Shown here one piece after another: positions 1 through 8,987 of a stretch of DNA of 64,000 nucleotides. Below the pieces are notes generated by a model, which was not told the DNA's origin, did no database searches, and was given only the letters and a program-made list of their open reading frames with translations. A program made the position numbers and the translations under genes. Position 1 is the first letter of the stretch. The number at the start of each line of letters is the position of its first letter. This stretch comes from DATJMJ01 sp035508795 (GTDB lineage Bacteria > Actinomycetota > Acidimicrobiia > Acidimicrobiales > Palsa-688), in contig DATJMJ010000023.1 of the NCBI GenBank assembly GCA_035508795.1, positions 34,377-98,376 of the forward strand, in the 5' to 3' direction.

Positions 1-702
1 GGCGTCGCCGCCGACCTGCCCGACGGCTGGCGTGACGACGTCAAGGCAATTTGCGACGTCGTGCTCAAGCGGATGGACGAGTACGACAACCTCCTCACCG
101 GGCAACCCCTCCTGCAAAACCGGATGGACGGCGTGGGCGCGCTCGACGCCGCAACGGCCGTAGGGCTCGGCTTGACCGGGCCCGTGCTGCGCTCGACAGG
201 CGTCGCTTACGACATCCGGAGGGATTTCCCATACCTTTTCTACGACCAGGTCGACTTCGACGTAATGGTCGGCACCGGCGGGGACTGCTGGGACCGCTTC
301 GCCATCCGGGTGAACGAGATCCGCGAATCCGTCCGCATTATCCGCCAGGTCGTGAAGGCGATGCCGAAGGGCGACTTCCGGGTACAGGACAAGAAGGTCA
401 CCCCCCCGCCCCGCAACCGCATCGACGAGTCCATGGAAGCCCTCATCCACCATTTCAAGCTTTATACCGAAGGTTTCCGGGTCGCTCCCGGCGACGCCTA
501 CGTGCCTGTCGAGTCCCCGAGAGGCGAGCTCGGCTGTTACATCGTCTCGGACGGGACATCGCGCCCCTACCGGGTGCACGTCCGGGCGCCCTCGTTCGCA
601 AACCTGCAGGGCCTCGCCCCCATGGCCAGGGGGGGTTTCATCCCCGACGTGATCGCCTGCATCTCGAGCATCGACCCGGTCCTCGGCGACGTCGACCGTT
701 GA
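1..702 (+). CDS. nuoD: NADH-quinone oxidoreductase subunit D, C-terminal part
   Basis: The reading frame is open from base 1, so the 5' end lies outside the window; about 233 codons remain. NuoD is a peripheral-arm subunit of complex I that helps form the quinone-reduction site. Recognisable features are MVGTGGDCWDRF, the PRGELG stretch and the family C-terminus SIDPVLGDVDR, which ends just before the stop. It is the first of eleven consecutive nuo genes. Nothing in the visible part looks damaged. Confidence 0.96.
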   Translation, partial: GVAADLPDGWRDDVKAICDVVLKRMDEYDNLLTGQPLLQNRMDGVGALDAATAVGLGLTGPVLRSTGVAYDIRRDFPYLFYDQVDFDVMVGTGGDCWDRFAIRVNEIRESVRIIRQVVKAMPKGDFRVQDKKVTPPPRNRIDESMEALIHHFKLYTEGFRVAPGDAYVPVESPRGELGCYIVSDGTSRPYRVHVRAPSFANLQGLAPMARGGFIPDVIACISSIDPVLGDVDR

Positions 703-766
703 GCGCCGTGCCGCCGCCACCGCCCGATTGGGCCCAAAGCCCTTACCTCGGCAAAAATCCTTAGAT

Positions 767-1744
767 ATGGCTCGGCTCACCACGGACAACCTCGAGCGGG
801 CGCGTTCGCTGATCGGCCTTTACCCGCACAAGCGCTCTGCTCTTGTGCCGATGTTGCACCTCGTCCAAGAGCAAGAGGGCTACCTGAGCGCCGAAGCCAT
901 CGAACAGGTGGCGGAGCTGCTCGACCTCACGCCGGCCGAAGTGCGCGGTACGGCCAGTTTCTACGAGATGTTCCACCTCGAGCCGGTGGGCCGTTACCTC
1001 GTCGCCGTCTGTACGAACATCGCCTGCATGCTTTCGGGGGCCTACGAGCTGTTGGAGCACATCGAAAGCTCGCTCGGTGCCCGCCCGGGAACTACCACGC
1101 CGGACGGCCTTTTTACGCTCGAGGAGGCCGAGTGCTTGGCCCTGTGCGGCAACGCCCCTTGCCTCACGGTCAACTGGCGCTTCTTCGGGGACGTGGGGCC
1201 CGAGCAGTGGGACGCCCTGGCGGACGACCTGCGGGAAGGGCGCCTCGACGGGGAAGTGCCGCCGCACGGGACGTTGTGCAGGGTCGGGAGATCGGTCGGC
1301 CTGTTGGCCGCAGGCGGCGATGGTGCCACCCGGGCGGGCGGGGGCGGGACGGGGCTGCCCGAGGCGGCTGCAAGGGCTTCGGGACCTCCTGCGGGCCCAC
1401 CCTCGCAGGCCGGCAGCGAAGCCCGCCAGAGGGACAGGCGTGGCAGGTCACGTGCGGGAGGCTCGCTGGAGGCTACCCGGGCGGCCGTCGCGCGAGCTGT
1501 GGCAACCGAAGGCGGCAGCCGCCCCGAGGTGGCGGCAACCGCCACAGCGATGGCGCCTGTGACGAGCGCGGGGTCTCCGGGCGAGCATGGCGCCACGTCC
1601 GGCGGGGGCGGCGCCGTCAGCCTCGCCACCGTACGCACGACCGCTGCAGTTGCGAGCACTGTTCTCGACAACGCCGGTGCAGCCGGCGGGGCCCGCGCGG
1701 CTGGTGGCAGCAGCGGCAACGGTGGCGGAGAGGGGGCCGCGTGA
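767..1744 (+). CDS. nuoE: NADH-quinone oxidoreductase subunit E with long Ala/Gly-rich tail
   Basis: This is the thioredoxin-like 2Fe-2S subunit of the complex I NADH-dehydrogenase module. The four cluster cysteines are visible at about C82, C87, C123 and C127 (CTNIAC and CLALC). I chose the ATG at 767 because family similarity begins there; a TTG at 728 would add 13 unrelated residues. The conserved core ends near residue 175. About 150 further residues are Ala/Gly/Arg/Pro-rich and look disordered, so the 325-residue product is well above the usual 160-240. The stop overlaps the nuoF GTG by 4 nt. Confidence 0.95.
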   Translation: MARLTTDNLERARSLIGLYPHKRSALVPMLHLVQEQEGYLSAEAIEQVAELLDLTPAEVRGTASFYEMFHLEPVGRYLVAVCTNIACMLSGAYELLEHIESSLGARPGTTTPDGLFTLEEAECLALCGNAPCLTVNWRFFGDVGPEQWDALADDLREGRLDGEVPPHGTLCRVGRSVGLLAAGGDGATRAGGGGTGLPEAAARASGPPAGPPSQAGSEARQRDRRGRSRAGGSLEATRAAVARAVATEGGSRPEVAATATAMAPVTSAGSPGEHGATSGGGGAVSLATVRTTAAVASTVLDNAGAAGGARAAGGSSGNGGGEGAA

Positions 1745-3096
1745 GCACCACGGAGCAGGCGCCGTCGAAGCTCGGGCCGAGGCTCGTCACCTCACGGCTG
1801 GGGTTGACCGATAGCTGGACGCTGCGCTCTTACCTCGACAACGACGGCTACAACGGCCTGCGAAAGGCCTTCACGATGACGCCCGAGGAGGTGCACCAGG
1901 CCACCCTCGGGTCGAGCATCCTCGGCCGGGGGGGCGCCGGCTTCGACGCCGGGAGGAAGTGGGGCATGCTGCGCCAGGCGCAGCCGGTCTACCTCGTGGT
2001 GAACGGCGACGAGAGCGAGCCCGCCACCTTCAAGGACCATGCCCTCATCGAGGGCGACCCCCACCAGCTCATCGAGGGCAGCCTGATCTGCGCGTACGCG
2101 ATCGGGGCGGCTCAGGTCTTCATCTACGTGCGGGGAGAAATGGCCTTGGGCCTCGAGCGCCTCCAGGCCGCGCTCAACGAGGCGTACGAGTACGGCGCAG
2201 TGGGAGCGGATATTTTCGGCTCGGGCTTCTCCGTCGACATCGTCGTCCACCCGGGGGCAGGAGCCTACATTTGCGGCGAGGAAACGGCGCTCCTGGAAAG
2301 CCTCGAAGGAAAGCGAGGTTTCCCCCGCATCAAACCCCCTTATTACCCGGCGGCGATCGGCCTTTACGGCGCCCCGACCGTCGTCAACAACGTGGAAACG
2401 CTGTCCAACCTGCCCTGGGTGATGCGCAATGGCAGTGAGGCGTTTTTCGCCCTCGGCGACGGCCGGTCGCGGGGCACCAAAGTGATGGCGCTTTCGGGCC
2501 ACGTGCGCCGGCCCGGCAATTACGAGGTCACCTTTGCGGGAGTGAGCTTCCGCGAGCTCATATATGACCCCTCGCTCGGAGGCGGCATCCGCGAGGACCG
2601 CGCCTTGAAAGCGTTCATCCCCGGTGGAGTTTCGGCTCCCTGGTTCGGCCCGCAACACCTCGATCTTTCGCTTTCCAACGAAAAGATCGCCGAAGCCGGG
2701 TCGATGGCCGGCTCGGGAGCCGTCACGGTGATGGACGAGACGACGTGCATCGTCCGCGCGGTCTGGCGCATCACCCGTTTCTTTCACCGGGAGTCGTGCG
2801 GCCAGTGCACCCCGTGCCGCGAGGGTTCGGGCTGGATCGAAAAGATAATGCGCCGGATCGAGGACGGCCAGGGCCGCGAGGAAGACCTCGACCTCTTGAT
2901 GGACGTTTGCGACAACATCGTCCCCGGCGTGAGCTGGCCGCCGGCACAGACCACGATCTGCGTGCTCGGGCCTTCGATACCGAGTTCTGTCGCTTCGGGC
3001 ATCCGGATGTTCCGCGACGAGTTCCTCGAGCATGTCCGCCTCGGCCAGTGCCCCTTCCCGCCCGACCGGCTCCGTAAGGCCCCCGCTTATGCCTGA
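1741..3096 (+). CDS. nuoF: NADH-quinone oxidoreductase subunit F
   Basis: This flavoprotein binds NADH and FMN and carries the N3 4Fe-4S cluster, passing electrons into complex I. The Gly-rich nucleotide motif GRGGAGF lies near residue 62, and the cluster motif SCGQCTPCREG near residue 352, with the fourth Cys in TTICVLG. The GTG start overlaps the nuoE stop (GTGA), which suggests translational coupling. The 451-residue length is normal. A much longer open frame upstream of this start is only read-through over nuoE. Confidence 0.96.
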   Translation: MSTTEQAPSKLGPRLVTSRLGLTDSWTLRSYLDNDGYNGLRKAFTMTPEEVHQATLGSSILGRGGAGFDAGRKWGMLRQAQPVYLVVNGDESEPATFKDHALIEGDPHQLIEGSLICAYAIGAAQVFIYVRGEMALGLERLQAALNEAYEYGAVGADIFGSGFSVDIVVHPGAGAYICGEETALLESLEGKRGFPRIKPPYYPAAIGLYGAPTVVNNVETLSNLPWVMRNGSEAFFALGDGRSRGTKVMALSGHVRRPGNYEVTFAGVSFRELIYDPSLGGGIREDRALKAFIPGGVSAPWFGPQHLDLSLSNEKIAEAGSMAGSGAVTVMDETTCIVRAVWRITRFFHRESCGQCTPCREGSGWIEKIMRRIEDGQGREEDLDLLMDVCDNIVPGVSWPPAQTTICVLGPSIPSSVASGIRMFRDEFLEHVRLGQCPFPPDRLRKAPAYA

Positions 3097-5944
3097 ACCC
3101 ACGCCGCCCGCCAAGACGGGCGCCGCGCCGGGCGAGGCGGGCGCTACAGGCACGCCGCTCACCCCGAAGATAGAGCCCGAAGGTGTCAACATCACCCTCG
3201 ACGGGCGTCCGGTCACGGCTCGCAAGGGAGAGCTGTTGATCGCTGCCGCCGAGAGGGCGGGCACCTACATCCCCCGCTTTTGCTACCACCCCCGCATGAA
3301 GCCGGTGGGCATGTGCCGGATGTGCCTCGTCGAAATCAAAGGGCCCAGGGGGCCGTCACTTTCGCCGGCCTGCTTCATCGCGGTGACCGAAGGCATGGAC
3401 GCAGTAACCGACAGCGCGCGAGTCAAAAAGGCTCAGGACGGCGTCCTCGAGTTCCTCCTTGTCAACCACCCGCTCGACTGCCCTGTTTGTGACAAAGGCG
3501 GAGAGTGCCCGCTCCAGGACCAGACCCTTGCCTACGGCCCGGGAGAAACCCGCTACGTGGAAGAGAAACGCCACTGGGACAAGCCGGTGCCGTTGTCACC
3601 TTTGGTCCTCATAGACCGCGAGCGCTGCATCCAATGTGCCCGCTGCACACGCTTCGCCGAGGAGGTCGCGGGCGACGCAGGCATCGACTTCGCCTCCCGG
3701 AGCGACACGACCGAGGTCGCCATCTACCCCGGCGAACCGTTTTCGTCCAACTTCAGCGGCAACATCGTGCAAATCTGCCCTGTGGGGGCCCTGCTCGCCA
3801 AGCCTTACCGCTTCAAGGCGCGGCCATGGGACCTCGAACAAGTCGAGACGACGTGCACGCTTTGCGCCGTTGGTTGCCGGGTGGCGGCGCAGTCCAGCGC
3901 TGACCAGGTCGTCCGGTTTATCGGCGTGGACAGCGACCCCGTCAACTGGGGCTGGCTGTGCGACAAGGGACGCTTCGGGTTCGAGGCGCTCAACAGCCCC
4001 CTCCGCCTCGCTGAGCCGCTGTCGCGCCTTGCCGGGGAGGGCCAGGGTGCAAGCGGTGCAAGCGGCGCTCCTCTCTCCAGGACGAGCTGGGCGGCGGCTT
4101 ACGAAGAGATCGCCTCCAGGCTGGCAGGTGTCCCGGGCGAGCGTACCGGTGTCATAGGAGGCGCCCGGCTCCCCAACGAGGACGCCTACGCCTGGGCGAA
4201 GTTCGCCAGGACCGTGCTCCACACCGACAACATCGACGCGCAATTGGGCGACGGCCTCCCCGCCGATGTGGTCGCGAGCCTCCCCCGGGCCACCATCGAC
4301 CAGATCTGCTCTTCGGCGCTCATCGTCGCGATCGCACCCGACATCAAAGAAGAACTCCCGGTGCTCTACCTACGGCTCCGTGACGCGATCGTCGAAAAGG
4401 GCGTGCCCCTCCTGGAGATCTCGCCGGTGCCGACGGGGCTCACCTCGCGAGCCTCCCACTCCTTGCGTTACCGGCCAGGCGAGCTCGCGCCGTTGGTGCA
4501 GGCTCTGTGCGGGGCCGCCCCCATCGAGGAGGCGGTAGGAGGCGTGCCGGCTGCCGACGCCGAGCGCGCCAGGCTCGCCATCGGTGAGGCCGGTGCCGCC
4601 GCCAAAGCCGCACCTCGGCCCGGTGAGCGCCCTGCTCTCGGTGTAGTGGTCGGCCGGCCGTCCTTGGCCGAGAGCTCCGACGGGCCGGGCGAGGCTGCGC
4701 TGCTCCTTGCGACCATACCGGGGGCTATTTTCCTGCCTGCGCTGCGCCGCTCTAATGTCCACGGCGCAATCGACATGGGGCTCGCACCGGGACTTTTACC
4801 CGGACGCATCGGCCTCGAAGAAGGGCGCTCCTGGTACGAGGAGCATTGGGCCTCCAAGTTGCCCCGAAAAGGCCTCGGCACCATCGAAATGCTGACGGCG
4901 GCCGCCGCCGGGCGCCTCGACGTGCTGTTCCTCGTGGGCGCGGACCCGGTTGCCGACTGCCCCGACGCCGGGCTGGCAAGGCGCGCTCTCAGCGCTGCCC
5001 GCTTCGTCGTCGGGATCGACGCCTTCAGCACACAAAGCCTCGACTACGCCGACGTAGTCCTGCCAGCGTCCGTCTACACCGAAAGAAGAGGCAGCTTCAC
5101 CAACGTCGAGGGCCGGGTGACCTGGCTCGGCCAAAAGGTCACTGCTCCCGGCACGGCGAGACCGGACTGGATGATCGTGCAGGAGCTCGCTTCGCGGCTG
5201 GGGGCCGTAGCTAAAGCCCGGTCGCCTGAAGACATCTGGGCGGAGGTACAGGTCGTCTCGCCTCTCCATGCTGGAGCGACGTCGGCGCTGCTCAAGTCGC
5301 GCCAGGGCCGCAACGGCATCGTGGTCCCGGTGCCGCCCGGGAGGAGCAGCGAGGCCGAGGTCCCGCCGCCGCTCGACCCGATGGCCGACCCGGGCATCGC
5401 ATCTGCCGAGATCCACCCGGCGCCACCCGTGGCCCTGTCCGTCGAGGGCCCCGGCGTGGGACGCGCCAACGAGCCGAGTGCCGGACCGCAGGACCTGCAA
5501 GCGCAGGGCGGGGCGTTACCTCGGCGCTTGATGCCACGCCCCCCGGCAGCTGCGCTAGCAGCCCGGCCCGCACAAGTGCCGGAAGGACGGGACGGGCCAG
5601 CTACGGCGCTCACCGTGAGATTGGTGACGCACAGGCCCATGTGGGACGGTGGGGTGCTCGTGCAAAACTCGCCGTCGCTGGCCAACCTCCACCCGTCCCC
5701 CGCTCTCGGCCTGAGCCCTGCCGACGCGAGGCGTCTTGGTGAAGGGGTCGACGCTGTACGGGTGAGCAACGACCATGGGGCGGTCGTCCTGGCGGTCCGC
5801 GTCGATGCCGGGCTGCCCGAAGGCTCGGCCTCGTTGCCGTTCAACCTGCCGGGAGGCAGTGCAGCCGAGCTGATAGCAGCGGGCCTGCCCTACACCGACG
5901 TCGTTGTGGAGCCGGTCGCCGAGCCGGCGAGGGCAAGCTCATGA
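3089..5944 (+). CDS. nuoG: NADH-quinone oxidoreductase subunit G
   Basis: NuoG is the largest peripheral-arm subunit, with several Fe-S clusters and a molybdopterin-oxidoreductase-like fold. From the N-terminus I see a 2Fe-2S ferredoxin domain (CYHPRMKPVGMCRMC), the HPLDCPVCDKGGECPLQD segment, the CIQCARCTRF cluster motif, and a CTLCAVGC motif typical of the extra cluster in some bacteria. The oxidoreductase-like domain follows, and a Pro/Ala-rich low-complexity stretch (roughly residues 740-850) precedes a C-terminal beta domain. I chose the ATG at 3089, which overlaps the nuoF stop by 8 nt. Length is 951 residues. Confidence 0.95.
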   Translation: MPEPTPPAKTGAAPGEAGATGTPLTPKIEPEGVNITLDGRPVTARKGELLIAAAERAGTYIPRFCYHPRMKPVGMCRMCLVEIKGPRGPSLSPACFIAVTEGMDAVTDSARVKKAQDGVLEFLLVNHPLDCPVCDKGGECPLQDQTLAYGPGETRYVEEKRHWDKPVPLSPLVLIDRERCIQCARCTRFAEEVAGDAGIDFASRSDTTEVAIYPGEPFSSNFSGNIVQICPVGALLAKPYRFKARPWDLEQVETTCTLCAVGCRVAAQSSADQVVRFIGVDSDPVNWGWLCDKGRFGFEALNSPLRLAEPLSRLAGEGQGASGASGAPLSRTSWAAAYEEIASRLAGVPGERTGVIGGARLPNEDAYAWAKFARTVLHTDNIDAQLGDGLPADVVASLPRATIDQICSSALIVAIAPDIKEELPVLYLRLRDAIVEKGVPLLEISPVPTGLTSRASHSLRYRPGELAPLVQALCGAAPIEEAVGGVPAADAERARLAIGEAGAAAKAAPRPGERPALGVVVGRPSLAESSDGPGEAALLLATIPGAIFLPALRRSNVHGAIDMGLAPGLLPGRIGLEEGRSWYEEHWASKLPRKGLGTIEMLTAAAAGRLDVLFLVGADPVADCPDAGLARRALSAARFVVGIDAFSTQSLDYADVVLPASVYTERRGSFTNVEGRVTWLGQKVTAPGTARPDWMIVQELASRLGAVAKARSPEDIWAEVQVVSPLHAGATSALLKSRQGRNGIVVPVPPGRSSEAEVPPPLDPMADPGIASAEIHPAPPVALSVEGPGVGRANEPSAGPQDLQAQGGALPRRLMPRPPAAALAARPAQVPEGRDGPATALTVRLVTHRPMWDGGVLVQNSPSLANLHPSPALGLSPADARRLGEGVDAVRVSNDHGAVVLAVRVDAGLPEGSASLPFNLPGGSAAELIAAGLPYTDVVVEPVAEPARASS

Positions 5945-7119
5945 TCGTCGCTGCCGCCACCGCCTCCTACACCGGTGACCCGGTCTTCGCCAAGGGCCTC
6001 GACCTCGCCGCCTGGGTCATCATCCTCGTAAAACTGCTCGTGGTCTTCGTGATCGTGATGGCCTCGGTGATCTTCATGATCATGTACGAACGCAAGGCGA
6101 TCGCCCGCCTCGCCAACAGGCTGGGCCCGAACAGGGCCGGCCCGAAGGGCTGGTTACAAGCGATCGCCGACGGGACAAAACTGGCCTTCAAAGAAGCCTT
6201 CATGCCCGCGGGCGCCGACAAGCTGGCGTACCGGGCCGCTCCTCTCATTTCGCTCGTACCGGCGTTCGTCGTCTTTTCGATCGTCCCCATCGGAGGCACG
6301 ATCACCGTCGACGGCTATACGACGCGCCTTCAGCTCGCCGACCCACCCTGGGGGATCCTGCTGATGCTCATGGCGTCGAGCATCAGCGTCTACGGGGTCA
6401 TGCTCGCAGGGTGGTCATCGGGCTCCAAGTACCCGCTCCTCGGGGCCGTGAGGGCAAGCGCCCAGATGATCTCGTACGAAGCTGCCCTCGGGCTCACGGT
6501 GGCGACAGTGGTCGTGCTGACAGGCTCGCTCGGCACGAGCGCGATCGTCGCAGCCCAGCATGGCGGTTTCCTCTACCACTGGAACATCCTGCGTGCCTTC
6601 GGTGCCCCGGCTGCCATTTTCTTCGTTGCAATAACTGCCGAGATGACCCGGCCCCCCTTCGACCTAGTCGAAGCCGAGGAGGAGCTCGCGGGCGGCTTCA
6701 ACCTCGAGTACTCGGCGGTCGGTTTCATGATGTTTTACATGGCCGAGTACATAGCCGTCGTCACCAACTCGGCGATATTCGCCACGCTCTTCCTCGGCGG
6801 CCCGGACGGGCCTCGTATCGCAGGTCACTCGATCGGGCCGTTTTGGTTCACCCTCAAGGTCGTCGTGCTGCTCTACATCTACATATGGATCCGCGCCACC
6901 CTCCCCCGCCTGCGTTACGACCAGCTCATGGACCTGGGTTGGAAACGGCTCATCCCGGCGTCGCTCGCCCTCCTCCTCATTGTCGTCGGGGCCCGGGTGA
7001 GCTGGAGATGGGGCCTGTTTGCCTTCGCCGGCAGCCTCATTGCGTTCCAGGTCCTGATGCGGGCGATCGAGGTCGGCCAGGCCAACACCGATGCCGCCGC
7101 CGAGCTGGAGGCACCGTGA
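5941..7119 (+). CDS. nuoH: NADH-quinone oxidoreductase subunit H
   Basis: This membrane subunit connects the peripheral arm to the proton-pumping arm and lines the quinone chamber. The family signature ERKAIARLANRLGPNRAGP is near residue 50, followed by about eight hydrophobic segments and the conserved acidic loop PFDLVEAEEELAGGFNLEYS. The ATG overlaps the nuoG stop (ATGA). Length of 392 residues is normal. Confidence 0.96.
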   Translation: MIVAAATASYTGDPVFAKGLDLAAWVIILVKLLVVFVIVMASVIFMIMYERKAIARLANRLGPNRAGPKGWLQAIADGTKLAFKEAFMPAGADKLAYRAAPLISLVPAFVVFSIVPIGGTITVDGYTTRLQLADPPWGILLMLMASSISVYGVMLAGWSSGSKYPLLGAVRASAQMISYEAALGLTVATVVVLTGSLGTSAIVAAQHGGFLYHWNILRAFGAPAAIFFVAITAEMTRPPFDLVEAEEELAGGFNLEYSAVGFMMFYMAEYIAVVTNSAIFATLFLGGPDGPRIAGHSIGPFWFTLKVVVLLYIYIWIRATLPRLRYDQLMDLGWKRLIPASLALLLIVVGARVSWRWGLFAFAGSLIAFQVLMRAIEVGQANTDAAAELEAP

Positions 7120-7925
7120 GCTTCCTGAGCGAAAGCCGGTTCCTGGCCTTTTTCAAAGGGTTTTTTGTCACGGGCAAGCAACCGGCCAAACCCACGGTGA
7201 CCGTCCAGTACCCCGAGGAAAAACGGCCCAAGCCTGAACGCTTCCACGGCCGCCACGTCCTCAACCGCTACGAGGACGGCATGGAGAAGTGCATCGGGTG
7301 CGAGCTGTGCGCGGGGGTCTGCCCGGCTCGCTGCATATACGTCCGGGGAGCCGACAACCCGCCCGACGCGCCAGTGTCGCCGGGAGAACGTTACGGCTTC
7401 GTCTACGAGATCAATTTCCTCCGGTGCATCCACTGCGACCTTTGTGTGGAGGCTTGCCCAACCGAAGCCATAACGGAGTCGAAGCTCTTCGAGTTTTCCT
7501 TCACCAACCGCGACGATGCGATCTACACCAAAGCGGAGCTGCTGGTGGACGATTCCGGCAAGCCGAAGGTCATGCCGTGGGAAGACTGGAAACCAGGCGA
7601 CGACGCCAACACTTCGGCCTGGACGCGGGCTACGTCCCCCGCCGGCCGGGCCGACCTCGAGGGGACGCCGTTGTGGTCCGGCGAGCTCGGTTACGGCGTC
7701 CGCCCTCCTCAAGCCGGCCAGTCCGACCCGGAGGCAGCCGACGTGCCGGCGGACTTCGACATTTCGCTCCGCGAGGTCGAAGGTGGCGAGCTGAGGGGCG
7801 TCGGCTTGAGCGCCGTCCGCCCGGTCAGGCGCCCCGGTGCGCAGGTCGGGCGTGACGCTGCTAGCGCCGACCGGCCCGCCGGGACAGGGGCATCGGGAGC
7901 GCAGGCATCAGGTGGACGGGCATGA
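7116..7925 (+). CDS. nuoI: NADH-quinone oxidoreductase subunit I
   Basis: NuoI carries clusters N6a and N6b that wire electrons towards the quinone site. Both 8Fe ferredoxin motifs are intact: CIGCELCAGVCP and CIHCDLCVEACP. The GTG start overlaps the nuoH stop. After the ferredoxin core, roughly from residue 170, there is a ~100-residue hydrophilic tail with no family similarity, making 269 residues against the usual 150-200. NuoE and NuoJ carry comparable tails. Confidence 0.95.
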   Translation: MSFLSESRFLAFFKGFFVTGKQPAKPTVTVQYPEEKRPKPERFHGRHVLNRYEDGMEKCIGCELCAGVCPARCIYVRGADNPPDAPVSPGERYGFVYEINFLRCIHCDLCVEACPTEAITESKLFEFSFTNRDDAIYTKAELLVDDSGKPKVMPWEDWKPGDDANTSAWTRATSPAGRADLEGTPLWSGELGYGVRPPQAGQSDPEAADVPADFDISLREVEGGELRGVGLSAVRPVRRPGAQVGRDAASADRPAGTGASGAQASGGRA

Positions 7926-8680
7926 CCGACCTTGCCGCCACTCAGCTCGGGACCACTCAGCTCGGCATCGACTCGGCGTGGGCCGTCTACGGGGTGGGCG
8001 TGCTATTGGTGATCGGGGGGGCCTTCGGCGTCGTGCTCCAGCGCAACCCCGTCCACTGCGCCCTCTCGCTCGTGGTGACCATTTTCGGGATCGCGCTCCT
8101 CTTCATAGACCAGGGGGCCAATTTCCTTGCAGCGGTACAGATCATTGTCTACGGCGGTGCGATCGTGATCCTCTTCCTCTTCGTGATAATGCTCCTGGGC
8201 GTCGACCGCAAAGAGGCCCGGGCCCAGCAACGGCTCCGCTCGCTCACCCCGGTTGCGATCGTTGTGGCACTCGTCGCCCTGGTCGAGCTCCTCGTGCTCA
8301 CCAGGGTCCACTACTGGGCGACGGGGGCCTCTGCGAGCACCGAAAGCCTGTCGGGGCCGGGTACCGACGTGCAAAAGCTCGGCCAGACAATATTCACCGG
8401 CTACCTGCTGCCATTTGAAATGACCTCCGCCCTGCTCGTCATCGCGGTAGTCGCCGCAGCGGTCCTCGCCCGCAGGAGCACGACCCAGGGGGCTGCGGGG
8501 CCGCCGCGCAAGGCAGCTCCGGTCACGCGGGTGCTGCCACGGGGGCCGGAGGCACCCGCTCCGTCCTCGCCTTCGCCGTCCTCGCCTTCGCCGTCATCGT
8601 CCAGCCCCGAGAGCAGCCCCGACGTCGCTCCGGCGCCAACACCGGCCGAGGCGGCCGGCCCGAAGGCGGTGGCGAAGTGA
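7922..8680 (+). CDS. nuoJ: NADH-quinone oxidoreductase subunit J
   Basis: NuoJ is an antiporter-associated membrane subunit. About five hydrophobic segments are visible, with the typical VHCALSLV and QIIVYGGAIVILFLFVIMLL stretches. The ATG overlaps the nuoI stop (ATGA). The last ~65 residues are Ser/Pro/Ala-rich with short SPSP repeats, a probable disordered tail absent from shorter homologues. Confidence 0.94.
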   Translation: MTDLAATQLGTTQLGIDSAWAVYGVGVLLVIGGAFGVVLQRNPVHCALSLVVTIFGIALLFIDQGANFLAAVQIIVYGGAIVILFLFVIMLLGVDRKEARAQQRLRSLTPVAIVVALVALVELLVLTRVHYWATGASASTESLSGPGTDVQKLGQTIFTGYLLPFEMTSALLVIAVVAAAVLARRSTTQGAAGPPRKAAPVTRVLPRGPEAPAPSSPSPSSPSPSSSSPESSPDVAPAPTPAEAAGPKAVAK

Positions 8681-8982
8681 GCGTGCCCGGGCCGTGGTAC
8701 CTCGTGCTCGCCGCTTGCCTGTTCGGTATCGGCGCCACGGGCCTGTTCGTCCGGCGCAACATCCTCGTGATGTACATGTGCATCGAGCTCATGCTCAATG
8801 CGGTCAACCTCACCTTCGTGACCTTCGCCCGCATGCTCAACGACGTGGGCGGCGAGGACGCTGTGTTCTTCGTGCTCGTCGTGGCCGCGGCAGAAGTCGT
8901 GGTGGGCCTCGGGATCATCGTTGCCATTTACCGCCGGCGCACGGGTGCGACGGCTGACGACATCAACTCCCTGAAGGGCTGA
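8677..8982 (+). CDS. nuoK: NADH-quinone oxidoreductase subunit K
   Basis: A small three-helix membrane subunit, 101 residues, which is the standard length. Conserved Glu residues in membrane helices are visible in the IELMLNAVNLTFV segment and in VVAAAEVVVGLGIIV. The GTG start overlaps the nuoJ stop (GTGA). Confidence 0.96.
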   Translation: MSVPGPWYLVLAACLFGIGATGLFVRRNILVMYMCIELMLNAVNLTFVTFARMLNDVGGEDAVFFVLVVAAAEVVVGLGIIVAIYRRRTGATADDINSLKG

Positions 8983-8987
8983 GCACG

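Noticed and set aside
1792..3264. 490-codon minus-strand frame opposite nuoF
   Set aside because: Shadow of nuoF; no start signal and no recognisable domain.
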